Of a stretch of 64,000 nt of DNA, positions 8,378 through 15,712 are shown in pieces. Numbering within the stretch: position 1 is the stretch's first letter; every line of letters starts with the position of its first letter. This DNA is from Aestuarierythrobacter sp037968495. Lineage in GTDB: Bacteria > Pseudomonadota > Alphaproteobacteria > Sphingomonadales > Sphingomonadaceae. The translations under genes were made by a program, and so were the position numbers. The notes beneath the pieces are model-generated. The model was not told where the DNA came from and searched no databases. It saw nothing but the letters and a program-made list of their open reading frames with translations. The DNA lies in NCBI GenBank assembly GCA_037968495.1, contig JBBKVP010000054.1, positions 57,009 to 121,008 on the forward strand. The letters are read 5' to 3'.

Positions 8378-9061
8378 TCAGCTAACCCAGAGTGGCTTTT
8401 CCATCTTTTCGAGAAACACCTTGTGACGGGCGAGCTCCTCTTCGGAAGCGGAATGTGGACGCGGGGCGCGAAATTCGCGCTGGACCTCTGCACCACGGGA
8501 AATTTCAATAACGCTACTGGCCTGTTCGGCCGCGAGTTCAAGCCCGATCTGCCGGCCGCCCGTAAGCTCGACATAGACCTGCGCCAGTAATTCGGCATCG
8601 AGCAATGCGCCATGCTTTACGCGGTGGCTGCGGTCGATGCCGTAACGGCTGCAGAGCGCGTCGAGCGAAAGTTTAGCGCCGGGATGGCGGCGCTTTGCAA
8701 TGGCGATGGTATCGATCATTCGCGCCATGTCGACTTCCGCCATAAACGCCAGCGTCAGTTCGCTATTGAGGAAGCCGAAATCGAAACGCGCGTTATGGGC
8801 AACCAGCGGAGAATCTTCGATGAATTCGAGCAATTCATGCGCTGTTTCGGAAAATTTCGGCTTGTCTGAGAGAAAGCCTATGCTCAACCCATGCACAGCT
8901 TCGGCCTGTTCGGGCATATCGCGTTCGGGATTGTAATAAGCGTGATAGCTGCGGCCTGTCGCGACCCGGTTGACCATTTCGATGCAACCAATTTCAACCA
9001 TCCGATCACCCGTCTTGGGGTCGAGGCCGGTAGTTTCCGTATCGAAAACGATTTCACGCAT
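8378..9061 (-). CDS. dnaQ: DNA polymerase III subunit epsilon (3'-5' proofreading exonuclease)
   Basis: The 227-residue protein is a DEDDh exonuclease: 'REIVFDTETTGLDPKTGDRM' (Asp7, Glu9), 'LVAHNARFDFGFLNSEL' and 'HRVKHGALLDAELLAQVY' supply the conserved acidic and His residues. It proofreads for the replicative polymerase. The C-terminal 30 residues should hold the segment that contacts the alpha subunit. It is last in the leftward run PPSR-maf-aroE-coaE-dnaQ, separated from coaE by about 55 bases. Confidence 0.95.
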   Translation of the reverse strand: MREIVFDTETTGLDPKTGDRMVEIGCIEMVNRVATGRSYHAYYNPERDMPEQAEAVHGLSIGFLSDKPKFSETAHELLEFIEDSPLVAHNARFDFGFLNSELTLAFMAEVDMARMIDTIAIAKRRHPGAKLSLDALCSRYGIDRSHRVKHGALLDAELLAQVYVELTGGRQIGLELAAEQASSVIEISRGAEVQREFRAPRPHSASEEELARHKVFLEKMEKPLWVS

Positions 9062-9116
9062 TGGTTACAATATCGGACTCGATTGCGGCGCTGGCAAGGC
9101 CCGAGTTGGAATGTTT

Positions 9117-9728
9117 CTATTTCCCGGAAGGTGAAACATTGGATCGCAGGGCTTGGACCATCTGTGCCACCTGCTGGCGCGTTTCTGTCAGTGTCAGTCC
9201 CGTGTCGATGACATGGTCCGCACGGGCCTTTTTTTCCGAATCGGGAACTTGTCGGGCCAATATTTGCGCGAATTTCTCCGGTGTCATTCCGCCCCGTGCC
9301 AAGACCCGCTCTCGCTGAATTTCCGCAGAAGCCGAAACGACCACCACGTAATCGGCGGCCTCGGCACCGCCTTTTTCGAACAGCAACGGAATATCGAACA
9401 GCACCAGATCAGCGCCGCCATGTTCTATCATAAATTCCTGACGCATCGCGGCGACGGCGGGATGCACGATTGCCTCAAGCCGGGCGAGGGCAGCGTCATC
9501 GCCAAAGACCAGCGCGCCGAGCTTCGCCCGGTCGAGACCGTCCGGACCGGTTGTTCCGGGGAAGGACTCTTCAATTGCGGGTAGCAATGCGCCGCCTTTG
9601 CCTTGCAATTGATGCACGGCAGCGTCGGCATCGAATACCGGAACGCCGCATTGCTCAAACATCACAGCGACTGTCGATTTACCCATGCCGATCGAGCCAG
9701 TGAGGCCGATGATCTTGGGGCCGCTCAT
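9117..9728 (-). CDS. coaE: dephospho-CoA kinase
   Basis: The 203-residue kinase has the P-loop 'GSIGMGKST' at residues 11-19, followed by 'VPVFDADAAVHQL' and 'LVLFDIPLLFEKGG', all typical of CoaE. It phosphorylates the 3'-hydroxyl of dephospho-CoA, the last step of coenzyme A synthesis. The start overlaps the aroE stop by four bases (ATGA type), indicating translational coupling in the leftward operon. Confidence 0.95.
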   Translation of the reverse strand: MSGPKIIGLTGSIGMGKSTVAVMFEQCGVPVFDADAAVHQLQGKGGALLPAIEESFPGTTGPDGLDRAKLGALVFGDDAALARLEAIVHPAVAAMRQEFMIEHGGADLVLFDIPLLFEKGGAEAADYVVVVSASAEIQRERVLARGGMTPEKFAQILARQVPDSEKKARADHVIDTGLTLTETRQQVAQMVQALRSNVSPSGK

Positions 9729-10606
9729 GCCAGCAACCTTTCGCGCAGTTCACCGTCATATTGCCGCGGTGCAGGCGAGCCGAAGAACTTCTCAAAGGCC
9801 GCTGCGGCCTGCCCGATTAGCATCGCATAGCCGTCAATGGTTTGGAAGCCGGCGGCGTGTGCCGCCTTGAGGAACGGCGTCTCGATTGGATCGGTGACGA
9901 TGTCGTAGAATATGCTGCCCGGCGGCACGTGGCTGAGGTCAAAGGCGAGCGGTGGCTGGCCGCGCATGCCCAGAGGGCTGGCGTTGACGATCAAGTCGCA
10001 GCAACCTTCGCGGTCATCGAATTCGAAGTCTGTCGCCTCGGCAAAATGGGCGAGCGGTGCTGTGTGATGCTCGCCGCCGGGATCAAGCTCATCAAGCAGA
10101 GCCTGCGCTTTTGCCGGATCACGGGCTGCAAGAATTTGCACGAAATTCTCGGCCGCAAGTGCAGTCACGATTGCGCGCGCCGCACCGCCAGCACCAATAA
10201 TTCGCGCCATACGGAACAGGTGCGTCTGGCCGAGTAAGCCCTGCAAAGGCTCGAGAAATCCGGCAACATCGGTATTGAACCCGCGCAAGGAACCGTCCTC
10301 TTGACGCACAATCGTATTCACTGCACCGACCTTCGCGGCGACCAGATCAAGGCTGTCCATATGCGCCATGATTGTCTGCTTATGGGGCATCGTGACGTTG
10401 CAACCACGCCAATTGGCGTCGCCGCAGGCACCAGCCAAAAACACTGCGAGGGCATCAGGGTCATTCTCGATCCGTTCGGCAGCATATTCTGCCTTCAAGC
10501 CCAACTTTTCGATCCAGAAATTATGAATCAGAGGCGATTTCGAATGGCTGATCGGATCACCGATGACATAGGCATAGGGTGTCGCGGCGGAATAGGTGAT
10601 CGTCAT
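9725..10606 (-). CDS. aroE: shikimate dehydrogenase
   Basis: The 293-residue enzyme carries the shikimate-binding Ser motif in 'IGDPISHSKSPLIHNFWI', the catalytic Lys in 'GCNVTMPHKQTIM', and the NADP-binding 'IGAGGAARAIVTAL'. It reduces 3-dehydroshikimate in aromatic amino acid synthesis. Overlaps maf upstream and coaE downstream by four bases each. Confidence 0.95.
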   Translation of the reverse strand: MTITYSAATPYAYVIGDPISHSKSPLIHNFWIEKLGLKAEYAAERIENDPDALAVFLAGACGDANWRGCNVTMPHKQTIMAHMDSLDLVAAKVGAVNTIVRQEDGSLRGFNTDVAGFLEPLQGLLGQTHLFRMARIIGAGGAARAIVTALAAENFVQILAARDPAKAQALLDELDPGGEHHTAPLAHFAEATDFEFDDREGCCDLIVNASPLGMRGQPPLAFDLSHVPPGSIFYDIVTDPIETPFLKAAHAAGFQTIDGYAMLIGQAAAAFEKFFGSPAPRQYDGELRERLLA

Positions 10607-11187
10607 TTCGGGAGCACACCCTCGTCCCGAAGTGCGCCCAGTACGGGGAGCAATGGCATTCCGAGTACCGTGAATTGATCACCTTCGATGGATTCGAACA
10701 GCTGAACGCCCATGGCTTCGATGCGGAAGACGCCGACACAATAGGAAACTTCAGGCCATTCAGCTTCGAGATAAGTTTCGATGAAACCGTCGGATAATTC
10801 CCGTACTTGCATCATCGCCTTTGCCGAATGCCGCCACTTTATCGCGGAGCCATGCGCCAGTGCAGCAGCGCTGTGTAGCTCTAAGGTTTTGCCGGAGAAA
10901 AGCCGCAGATGCTCGGCCGCATCTTCGCGCGATGAAGGCTTATCGAAACGCCTTCCGTCAACGGTAACGAGGGAATCGCTGCCAAGGACGAGCACATCTG
11001 GCCTGCGGTTTGAAACCGCCAGCGCTTTCGCTTCGGCCAGTACAATCGCGACATCGGCTGGTGCTGCATCCACAAACTGCGCTTCAAGTGCACGCTCATC
11101 CACATCGGCGGGTACAGCTTCATATGCAACGCCAGCCGCTTCGAGCATTGCGCGCCGCGATGCGCTCTTTGATGCCAAGATAATCAT
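10603..11187 (-). CDS. Maf-family nucleoside triphosphate pyrophosphatase
   Basis: The 194-residue protein starts 'IILASKSASRRAMLEAAG', the Maf signature, and has the catalytic Asp region 'VLVLGSDSLVTVDGRRFDKP' (split by one residue from the family consensus spacing). Maf proteins hydrolyse non-canonical or modified nucleotides to monophosphates. Which subfamily (dTTP/UTP or 7-methyl-GTP type) is not decided here. It lies between PPSR and aroE with four-base overlaps. Confidence 0.92.
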   Translation of the reverse strand: MIILASKSASRRAMLEAAGVAYEAVPADVDERALEAQFVDAAPADVAIVLAEAKALAVSNRRPDVLVLGSDSLVTVDGRRFDKPSSREDAAEHLRLFSGKTLELHSAAALAHGSAIKWRHSAKAMMQVRELSDGFIETYLEAEWPEVSYCVGVFRIEAMGVQLFESIEGDQFTVLGMPLLPVLGALRDEGVLPK

Positions 11188-12029
11188 ATAGGCTTTGCAC
11201 CAACGCGCGGCGGAGTCTCGCGCGCTTCACGTTCATTATAGAGCTTGATAATTGCCGCAGCAGTTTCCTCGATAGAGCGGCGCGTCACGTCGATGACCGG
11301 CCAGCCATTATCAGCAAACATGCGCCGGGCAAATTTCACCTCCTGCTGCACGCTGTCATCATCGACATAGGGTGTTTCGGTGCCCTCATTCAGGCTGAGC
11401 AACCGGTTGCGGCGTATTTGGACAAGCCGTTCAGGCGCAGTTGTCAGGCCGATAATCATCGGATGGCGCAAACGGAAAAGATCGTCAGGCGGTGGGCTTT
11501 CGATCACCAGCGGAATGTTGGCTGTTTTATAGCCGCGATTGGCGAGATAAATGCTCGTCGGCGTTTTCGAACAGCGCGACACACCAGCCAGAATAATCTC
11601 CGCCTCTTCCCAATCCTCGTAAGCAAGCCCGTCATCATGCGCGATTGTGTAATGGATCGCATCAACGCGCTTGAAGTAAGCTTCGTCCATCAAATGCTGG
11701 CGGCCGGGCCGGCCATGAGCCTCTTGCCCAAGCTGGTTTTCGAGCGCCTCGGTTACGGCATCAAGCGCAGGCACAGCTGGCAAGCCCAGCGTACGGCAAT
11801 GCTCCTCCAGCCGCGCGCGAGTTTCATCATTCACTAAGGTAAAAAGCACTAGGCCTGGCTTGGCGGCCAATTCTGTCATGATCCGGTCGAGGTGGACACG
11901 GCTGCGCACCATCGGCCAAAAGTGGCGCACGACTTCGGCATCGTCGAACTGGGCCAATGCTGCCTTGGCGACCATTTCCAACGTCTCGCCGGTCGAGTCC
12001 GATACGAGATGCAAATTGAGTCTGGTCAT
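11184..12029 (-). CDS. pyruvate phosphate dikinase / PEP synthase regulatory protein (DUF299)
   Basis: The 281-residue bifunctional ADP-dependent kinase/phosphorylase family protein opens with 'NLHLVSDSTGETLEMVAKAA' and has the P-loop-like 'AGVSRCSKTPTSIYLANRGY'. It inactivates and reactivates pyruvate phosphate dikinase or PEP synthase by phosphorylating and dephosphorylating a threonine. ATG 12029 is chosen; an in-frame TTG at 12059 would put the start inside a DnaA-like box. This gene is the RP001-type neighbour that faces hemE across the origin in Rickettsia and Caulobacter. Confidence 0.9.
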   Translation of the reverse strand: MTRLNLHLVSDSTGETLEMVAKAALAQFDDAEVVRHFWPMVRSRVHLDRIMTELAAKPGLVLFTLVNDETRARLEEHCRTLGLPAVPALDAVTEALENQLGQEAHGRPGRQHLMDEAYFKRVDAIHYTIAHDDGLAYEDWEEAEIILAGVSRCSKTPTSIYLANRGYKTANIPLVIESPPPDDLFRLRHPMIIGLTTAPERLVQIRRNRLLSLNEGTETPYVDDDSVQQEVKFARRMFADNGWPVIDVTRRSIEETAAAIIKLYNEREARETPPRVGAKPI

Positions 12030-12050
12030 GAAGATTGGGTGCCTAATGGC

Positions 12051-12059
12051 TGTGGACAA
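12051..12059 (-). promoter_or_regulatory. DnaA-like box
   Basis: The minus strand reads TTGTCCACA, one base from the DnaA consensus TTATCCACA. It is the best match in the PPSR-hemE gap. Confidence 0.5.
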
Positions 12060-12330
12060 TCACCGGCATAAACCACGGGATGAAAGCGCGGACAAGTTTT
12101 TGGGCCAATTCCATACCCACTGCCAGCTATCTCCACGGTGTTTTGAACACAGGCAAGTTAACCCATACACAGGCTGGGGACAGCGTGGAAAAGAGTCGTT
12201 TGACTCATCGCCGTATCGGACTCTGGCGGGGATTCGGATACTACCGAAATCACCGATCCGATCTGTTCAAAGCGGGACAAATCAGGCAGAGGGCGCTCGT
12301 CCCCAATTTCCACAGGGCCAACTATCTTCA

Positions 12331-12363
12331 ACATAATCTATATATATACTTATATATTTAGTT
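12331..12363. other. AT-rich tract, possible DNA unwinding element
   Basis: About 33 bases are almost only A and T (alternating TATATATA runs), in strong contrast to the GC-rich surroundings. The tract ends 14 bases before hemE. It could be the unwinding element of the origin, the hemE promoter, or both. Confidence 0.5.
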
Positions 12364-12377
12364 AGGACGTCTTTTTC

Positions 12378-13394
12378 ATGCCTGGCCCACTCCTCGAAAC
12401 ACTGCGTGGATCGCGGCTTAGCGTGCCGCCGGTTTGGCTTATGCGGCAGGCTGGAAGATATTTACCAGAGTATCGCGTGCTAAGGACTGACAAAGGCGGT
12501 TTCCTCGATCTGGTGTATGATAGTGATGCCGCTACGGAAGTTACGATCCAGCCGATAAAACGGTTCGGCTTTGATGGGGCAATCCTGTTTTCCGATATTC
12601 TGATTGTTCCCCATGCAATGGGCCAGCATTTGGAATTCCTTGCCGGTGAAGGTCCCAAGCTCTCGCCAACGCTTGTGGATAGCGCCCTATCTGCTCTGGA
12701 AGCTGTGCCAGAGCGCCTTAACAAGATTTATGAAACCGTCGCCAAGGTCAGATCTGCTTTAAGCTCTCAGACCACCTTGTTGGGCTTTGCCGGAAGTCCT
12801 TGGACTGTTGCGACCTATATGGTGGCAGGCGAGGGTAGCCGCGATCAGTTCGATACGCGCGCCATGGCTTACCGCGATCCGGCGGCTTTTGCCGAAATCA
12901 TCGATGCTATCACTGCGGTTACTATCGAGTATCTGTCTGGTCAGATCGAAGCGGGTGCTGAGGGTATCCAGCTGTTCGACAGCTGGGCGGGCAGTTTGGC
13001 TCCATCCGAATTTGAACACTGGGTGATTGCACCCAATGCTGCGATCACGGCAGCGATCCATGAGCGGCATCCGAGCGTTCCTGTGATTGGCTTTCCAAAG
13101 GGTGCGGGCGAGAAGCTTCCAGCCTATGCCCGTGAAACGGGTGTCGATGCGCTGGGCGTGGATGAAACAATCGATCCGCTCTGGGCTGCGCGCGAGCTTC
13201 CTGAAGGATTACCAGTACAGGGCAATCTCGATCCGCTTTTGCTGCTTGCTGGCGGTGATGCGCTCGAACACCGTATTGACGCGATCCTTGACGCTTTTGC
13301 AGGCCGACCGCATATCTTCAATCTTGGACATGGTATTGATCGCCGGACGCCAATTTCGAACGTAGAAGCGCTGCTCAAGAAATTACGGGGTTAA
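12378..13394 (+). CDS. hemE: uroporphyrinogen decarboxylase
   Basis: The 338-residue enzyme shows the family signature 'PPVWLMRQAGRYLPEYRVLR' near the start, plus 'GFAGSPWTVATYMVAGEGSR', 'QLFDSWAGSLAP' and the terminal 'FNLGHGIDRRTPISNVEALL'. It decarboxylates uroporphyrinogen III to coproporphyrinogen III in haem synthesis. AGGA lies 12 bases upstream of the ATG. It is first in the rightward run from the candidate origin and is followed 31 bases later by hemJ. Confidence 0.96.
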   Translation: MPGPLLETLRGSRLSVPPVWLMRQAGRYLPEYRVLRTDKGGFLDLVYDSDAATEVTIQPIKRFGFDGAILFSDILIVPHAMGQHLEFLAGEGPKLSPTLVDSALSALEAVPERLNKIYETVAKVRSALSSQTTLLGFAGSPWTVATYMVAGEGSRDQFDTRAMAYRDPAAFAEIIDAITAVTIEYLSGQIEAGAEGIQLFDSWAGSLAPSEFEHWVIAPNAAITAAIHERHPSVPVIGFPKGAGEKLPAYARETGVDALGVDETIDPLWAARELPEGLPVQGNLDPLLLLAGGDALEHRIDAILDAFAGRPHIFNLGHGIDRRTPISNVEALLKKLRG

Positions 13395-13425
13395 AATTCG
13401 CCGCCCGCTCTCCTAAGTCACTCCT

Positions 13426-13869
13426 ATGCAGGATGTCCTCGCGATGATTTACCTTTGGCTGAAGGCCGCCCATATCATCTTTGTCATCTTCTGGATGGCT
13501 GGTTTGTTCATGCTGCCGCGTTTCTTCGTGTATCATCAGGAAGCGGCTGAAGGCTCACCAGAGGAAGCGGCATGGATCGACCGTGAGCGCAAACTACTAA
13601 AGATCATCTTGCTTCCTTCGATCATTGTCGTCTGGCTCGCAGGATTATCGCTGTTGGGAACCGGAATGGTGTCAATTGGCGGCTGGTTCCACGCTAAATT
13701 GCTTTTGGTTTTCCTCCTAAGCGGTTACCATGGGTATCTCGGCAGCTACGCCAAGAAATTGGCGCGAGGCGAGCGCCCGATTACAGGCAAGAGGCTGCGT
13801 TTACTCAATGAAGTACCAGGTGTCGCGGTAGTGCTGATTGTAATTCTGGTAGTCGTCAAACCGTTCTAA
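13426..13869 (+). CDS. hemJ: HemJ-type protoporphyrinogen oxidase (membrane protein)
   Basis: The 147-residue protein has four hydrophobic segments (roughly 12-32, 58-80, 84-104, 127-146). The conserved HemJ His is in 'LKAAHIIFVIFWMAGLFMLP', followed by 'RFFVYHQEA', and the conserved Lys region is 'GGWFHAKLLLVFLLSGYHG'. HemJ oxidises protoporphyrinogen IX in bacteria lacking HemG/HemY. An ATG at 13444 would remove six residues and is also possible. Lying next to hemE supports the haem role. Confidence 0.9.
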   Translation: MQDVLAMIYLWLKAAHIIFVIFWMAGLFMLPRFFVYHQEAAEGSPEEAAWIDRERKLLKIILLPSIIVVWLAGLSLLGTGMVSIGGWFHAKLLLVFLLSGYHGYLGSYAKKLARGERPITGKRLRLLNEVPGVAVVLIVILVVVKPF

Positions 13870-13949
13870 GATTGACCCCCTGAACTCGGCTGGTCGATTC
13901 CTGAATTGACGCCGCAGCTTCGCAGTCGTAACAAACCTCAATCCGGCAT

Positions 13950-13969
13950 CTGGTCGCCCAAGCGACCGG
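13950..13969 (+). other. hairpin in the rho leader
   Basis: Eight paired bases (one G-U) around a CCAA loop lie about 71 bases before the rho start, within a 171-base leader without a gene. In enterobacteria rho is autoregulated by attenuation in its leader; this hairpin may be part of such control, but the link is inferred. Confidence 0.35.
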
Positions 13970-14040
13970 CCCCGCTTTCTCCAAGCCCATAGGTCCGCCG
14001 GCCATCACAGACACGAAATTCCTTTTGTTGGAAAACACAA

Positions 14041-15306
14041 ATGCATCTTAAAGATCTCAAACAAAAAACACCTGCCGAACTCGTCCAGATGGCCGAAGAT
14101 CTCGGCGTAGAAGCGGCCAGCACTATGCGCCGTCAGGACTTGCTTTTCAGCATCCTGCGCGAACTTGCTGAAGACGAAGAATACGGCGATGACATCATGG
14201 GCCTTGGCACGATCGAGGTTCTGCAGGATGGCTTCGGCTTCCTCCGCAGTCCCGAAGCGAACTATCTCGCCGGCCCTGACGACATTTATGTATCGCCCAA
14301 CATGGTCCGCAAGGCGGGCCTGCGCACGGGTGATACCGTTGAAGGTGAAATCCGCGCGCCGAAGGATGGCGAACGCTATTTCGCATTAAATACCATAACC
14401 AGCGTCAATTATGACGATCCCGATGCGGTTCGTATGCGGACCAACTTTGACAATTTGACGCCGCTCTATCCGGATGAAAAGCTGTCACTCGACACACTTG
14501 ATCCGACGGTAAAGGACAAGTCCGCCCGGGTTATCGATATCATCGCGCCGCAGGGTAAGGGCCAGCGTGCCTTGATCGTTGCGCCGCCGCGCACCGGTAA
14601 GACAGTTCTGCTGCAGAATATTGCCAAAGCGATTACTGACAACCATCCCGAAGTCTTCCTGATCGTGCTGCTCGTCGACGAGCGACCAGAGGAAGTTACC
14701 GACATGCAGCGCAGCGTGAAGGGTGAGGTTGTTTCCTCCACCTTTGACGAGCCTGCAACACGCCACGTCCAAGTCGCCGAAATGGTGATCGAAAAGGCGA
14801 AGCGTCTGGTCGAGCACAAACGTGACGTCGTTATCCTGCTCGATTCCATCACGCGCCTTGGCCGAGCTTACAACACTGTTGTGCCGAGCTCCGGCAAGGT
14901 CCTGACCGGCGGTGTTGACGCAAACGCATTGCAGCGCCCCAAGCGCTTTTTCGGTGCGGCCCGCAATATTGAAGAAGGCGGCTCACTATCGATCATCGCA
15001 ACCGCACTGATTGATACAGGCAGCCGGATGGACGAAGTTATCTTCGAAGAATTCAAGGGCACTGGTAACTCGGAAATCGTTCTCGACCGCAAGGTTGCGG
15101 ACAAGCGTATCTTCCCAGCACTGGATGTCGGCAAGTCAGGTACCCGCAAGGAAGAAATTCTGGTCGAGAAAGACAAGCTTTCGAAGATGTGGGTTCTGCG
15201 CCGTATCCTCATGCAGATGGGTACGATCGATGCGATGGAATTCTTGCTCGACAAGATGAAGGATTCCAAGACCAACGAAGATTTCTTCGACACTATGAAC
15301 CAGTAG
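14041..15306 (+). CDS. rho: transcription termination factor Rho
   Basis: The 421-residue hexameric RNA helicase has the N-terminal 'MHLKDLKQKTPAELVQMAED' helix bundle, the cold-shock-like RNA-binding domain with 'GFGFLRSPEANYL', the Walker A 'APPRTGKTVLLQNIAKAI', the Walker B region 'VVILLDSITRLGRAYN' with the R loop, and 'GGVDANALQRPKRFFGAARN'. It ends factor-dependent transcripts. GGAAAA lies just upstream of the ATG. The BLUF gene starts 10 bases after its stop. Confidence 0.97.
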   Translation: MHLKDLKQKTPAELVQMAEDLGVEAASTMRRQDLLFSILRELAEDEEYGDDIMGLGTIEVLQDGFGFLRSPEANYLAGPDDIYVSPNMVRKAGLRTGDTVEGEIRAPKDGERYFALNTITSVNYDDPDAVRMRTNFDNLTPLYPDEKLSLDTLDPTVKDKSARVIDIIAPQGKGQRALIVAPPRTGKTVLLQNIAKAITDNHPEVFLIVLLVDERPEEVTDMQRSVKGEVVSSTFDEPATRHVQVAEMVIEKAKRLVEHKRDVVILLDSITRLGRAYNTVVPSSGKVLTGGVDANALQRPKRFFGAARNIEEGGSLSIIATALIDTGSRMDEVIFEEFKGTGNSEIVLDRKVADKRIFPALDVGKSGTRKEEILVEKDKLSKMWVLRRILMQMGTIDAMEFLLDKMKDSKTNEDFFDTMNQ

Positions 15307-15316
15307 GTTACCAGCA

Positions 15317-15712
15317 GTGAAGTACCGCCAATTCTGTTATATCTCCACTGCCCCAGCCTTGTCTAACAAGGAAGTCGAGGGGATCATCGAACATGCGGCT
15401 CGCAGTAATGCCGAAAGAAATATCGGCGGCTTTCTGATTTATAATGGACGCAATTTTTTGCAGCTCCTTGAAGGCGAAAGCCCGGTCTTGCTTCTGTTAA
15501 TGTCACGAATAATGGCAGATCCGCGCCATACAGGTGTCCTGAAAATGGAGGATGTCGAAGTGGACGAGCGAGTCTTCACAGATTGGAACATGCGCCGGAT
15601 TCGCATTGCCGATTCCATTGCAAACAGACGCGCAAAACTTGACGAGCAACTCCCAGCCAATCTTGATCGGTGCGTTCGTAGGATCGTGAATAATTTCGCC
15701 GTTTTGAACTAG
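15317..15712 (+). CDS. BLUF-domain blue-light photoreceptor, single-domain
   Basis: The 131-residue protein is essentially only a BLUF domain. The photochemical residues are all present and spaced as in AppA: Tyr8 ('QFCYISTA'), Asn31 ('ARSNAERNIGG'), Gln49 in 'NFLQLLEGESP' and Trp90/Met92 in 'VFTDWNMRRI'. BLUF proteins bind FAD and change hydrogen bonding on blue light, usually to steer a partner protein. No output domain is fused. The GTG start lies 10 bases after rho, so it is likely cotranscribed; its 3' end overlaps the convergent glutamate-synthase-like gene by four bases. Confidence 0.92.
   Translation: MKYRQFCYISTAPALSNKEVEGIIEHAARSNAERNIGGFLIYNGRNFLQLLEGESPVLLLLMSRIMADPRHTGVLKMEDVEVDERVFTDWNMRRIRIADSIANRRAKLDEQLPANLDRCVRRIVNNFAVLN

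Larger units (their letters stand above)
12030..12377. other. oriC: candidate chromosomal replication origin (oriC)
   Basis: This 348-base gap between divergent PPSR and hemE genes holds no convincing gene. It contains a DnaA-like box at 12051-12059 (one mismatch to TTATCCACA on the minus strand), two weaker candidates at 12184-12192 and 12306-12314 (two mismatches each), a TTAACC half-site at 12158-12163 resembling half a CtrA box, an inverted repeat at 12231-12251, and an AT tract at 12331-12363. In Caulobacter and Rickettsia the origin lies between hemE and the RP001 gene, the same flanks as here. The nearest genes point away on both sides and parABS is 7-11 kb off. The call is inferred; no skew was computed. 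Confidence 0.65.
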
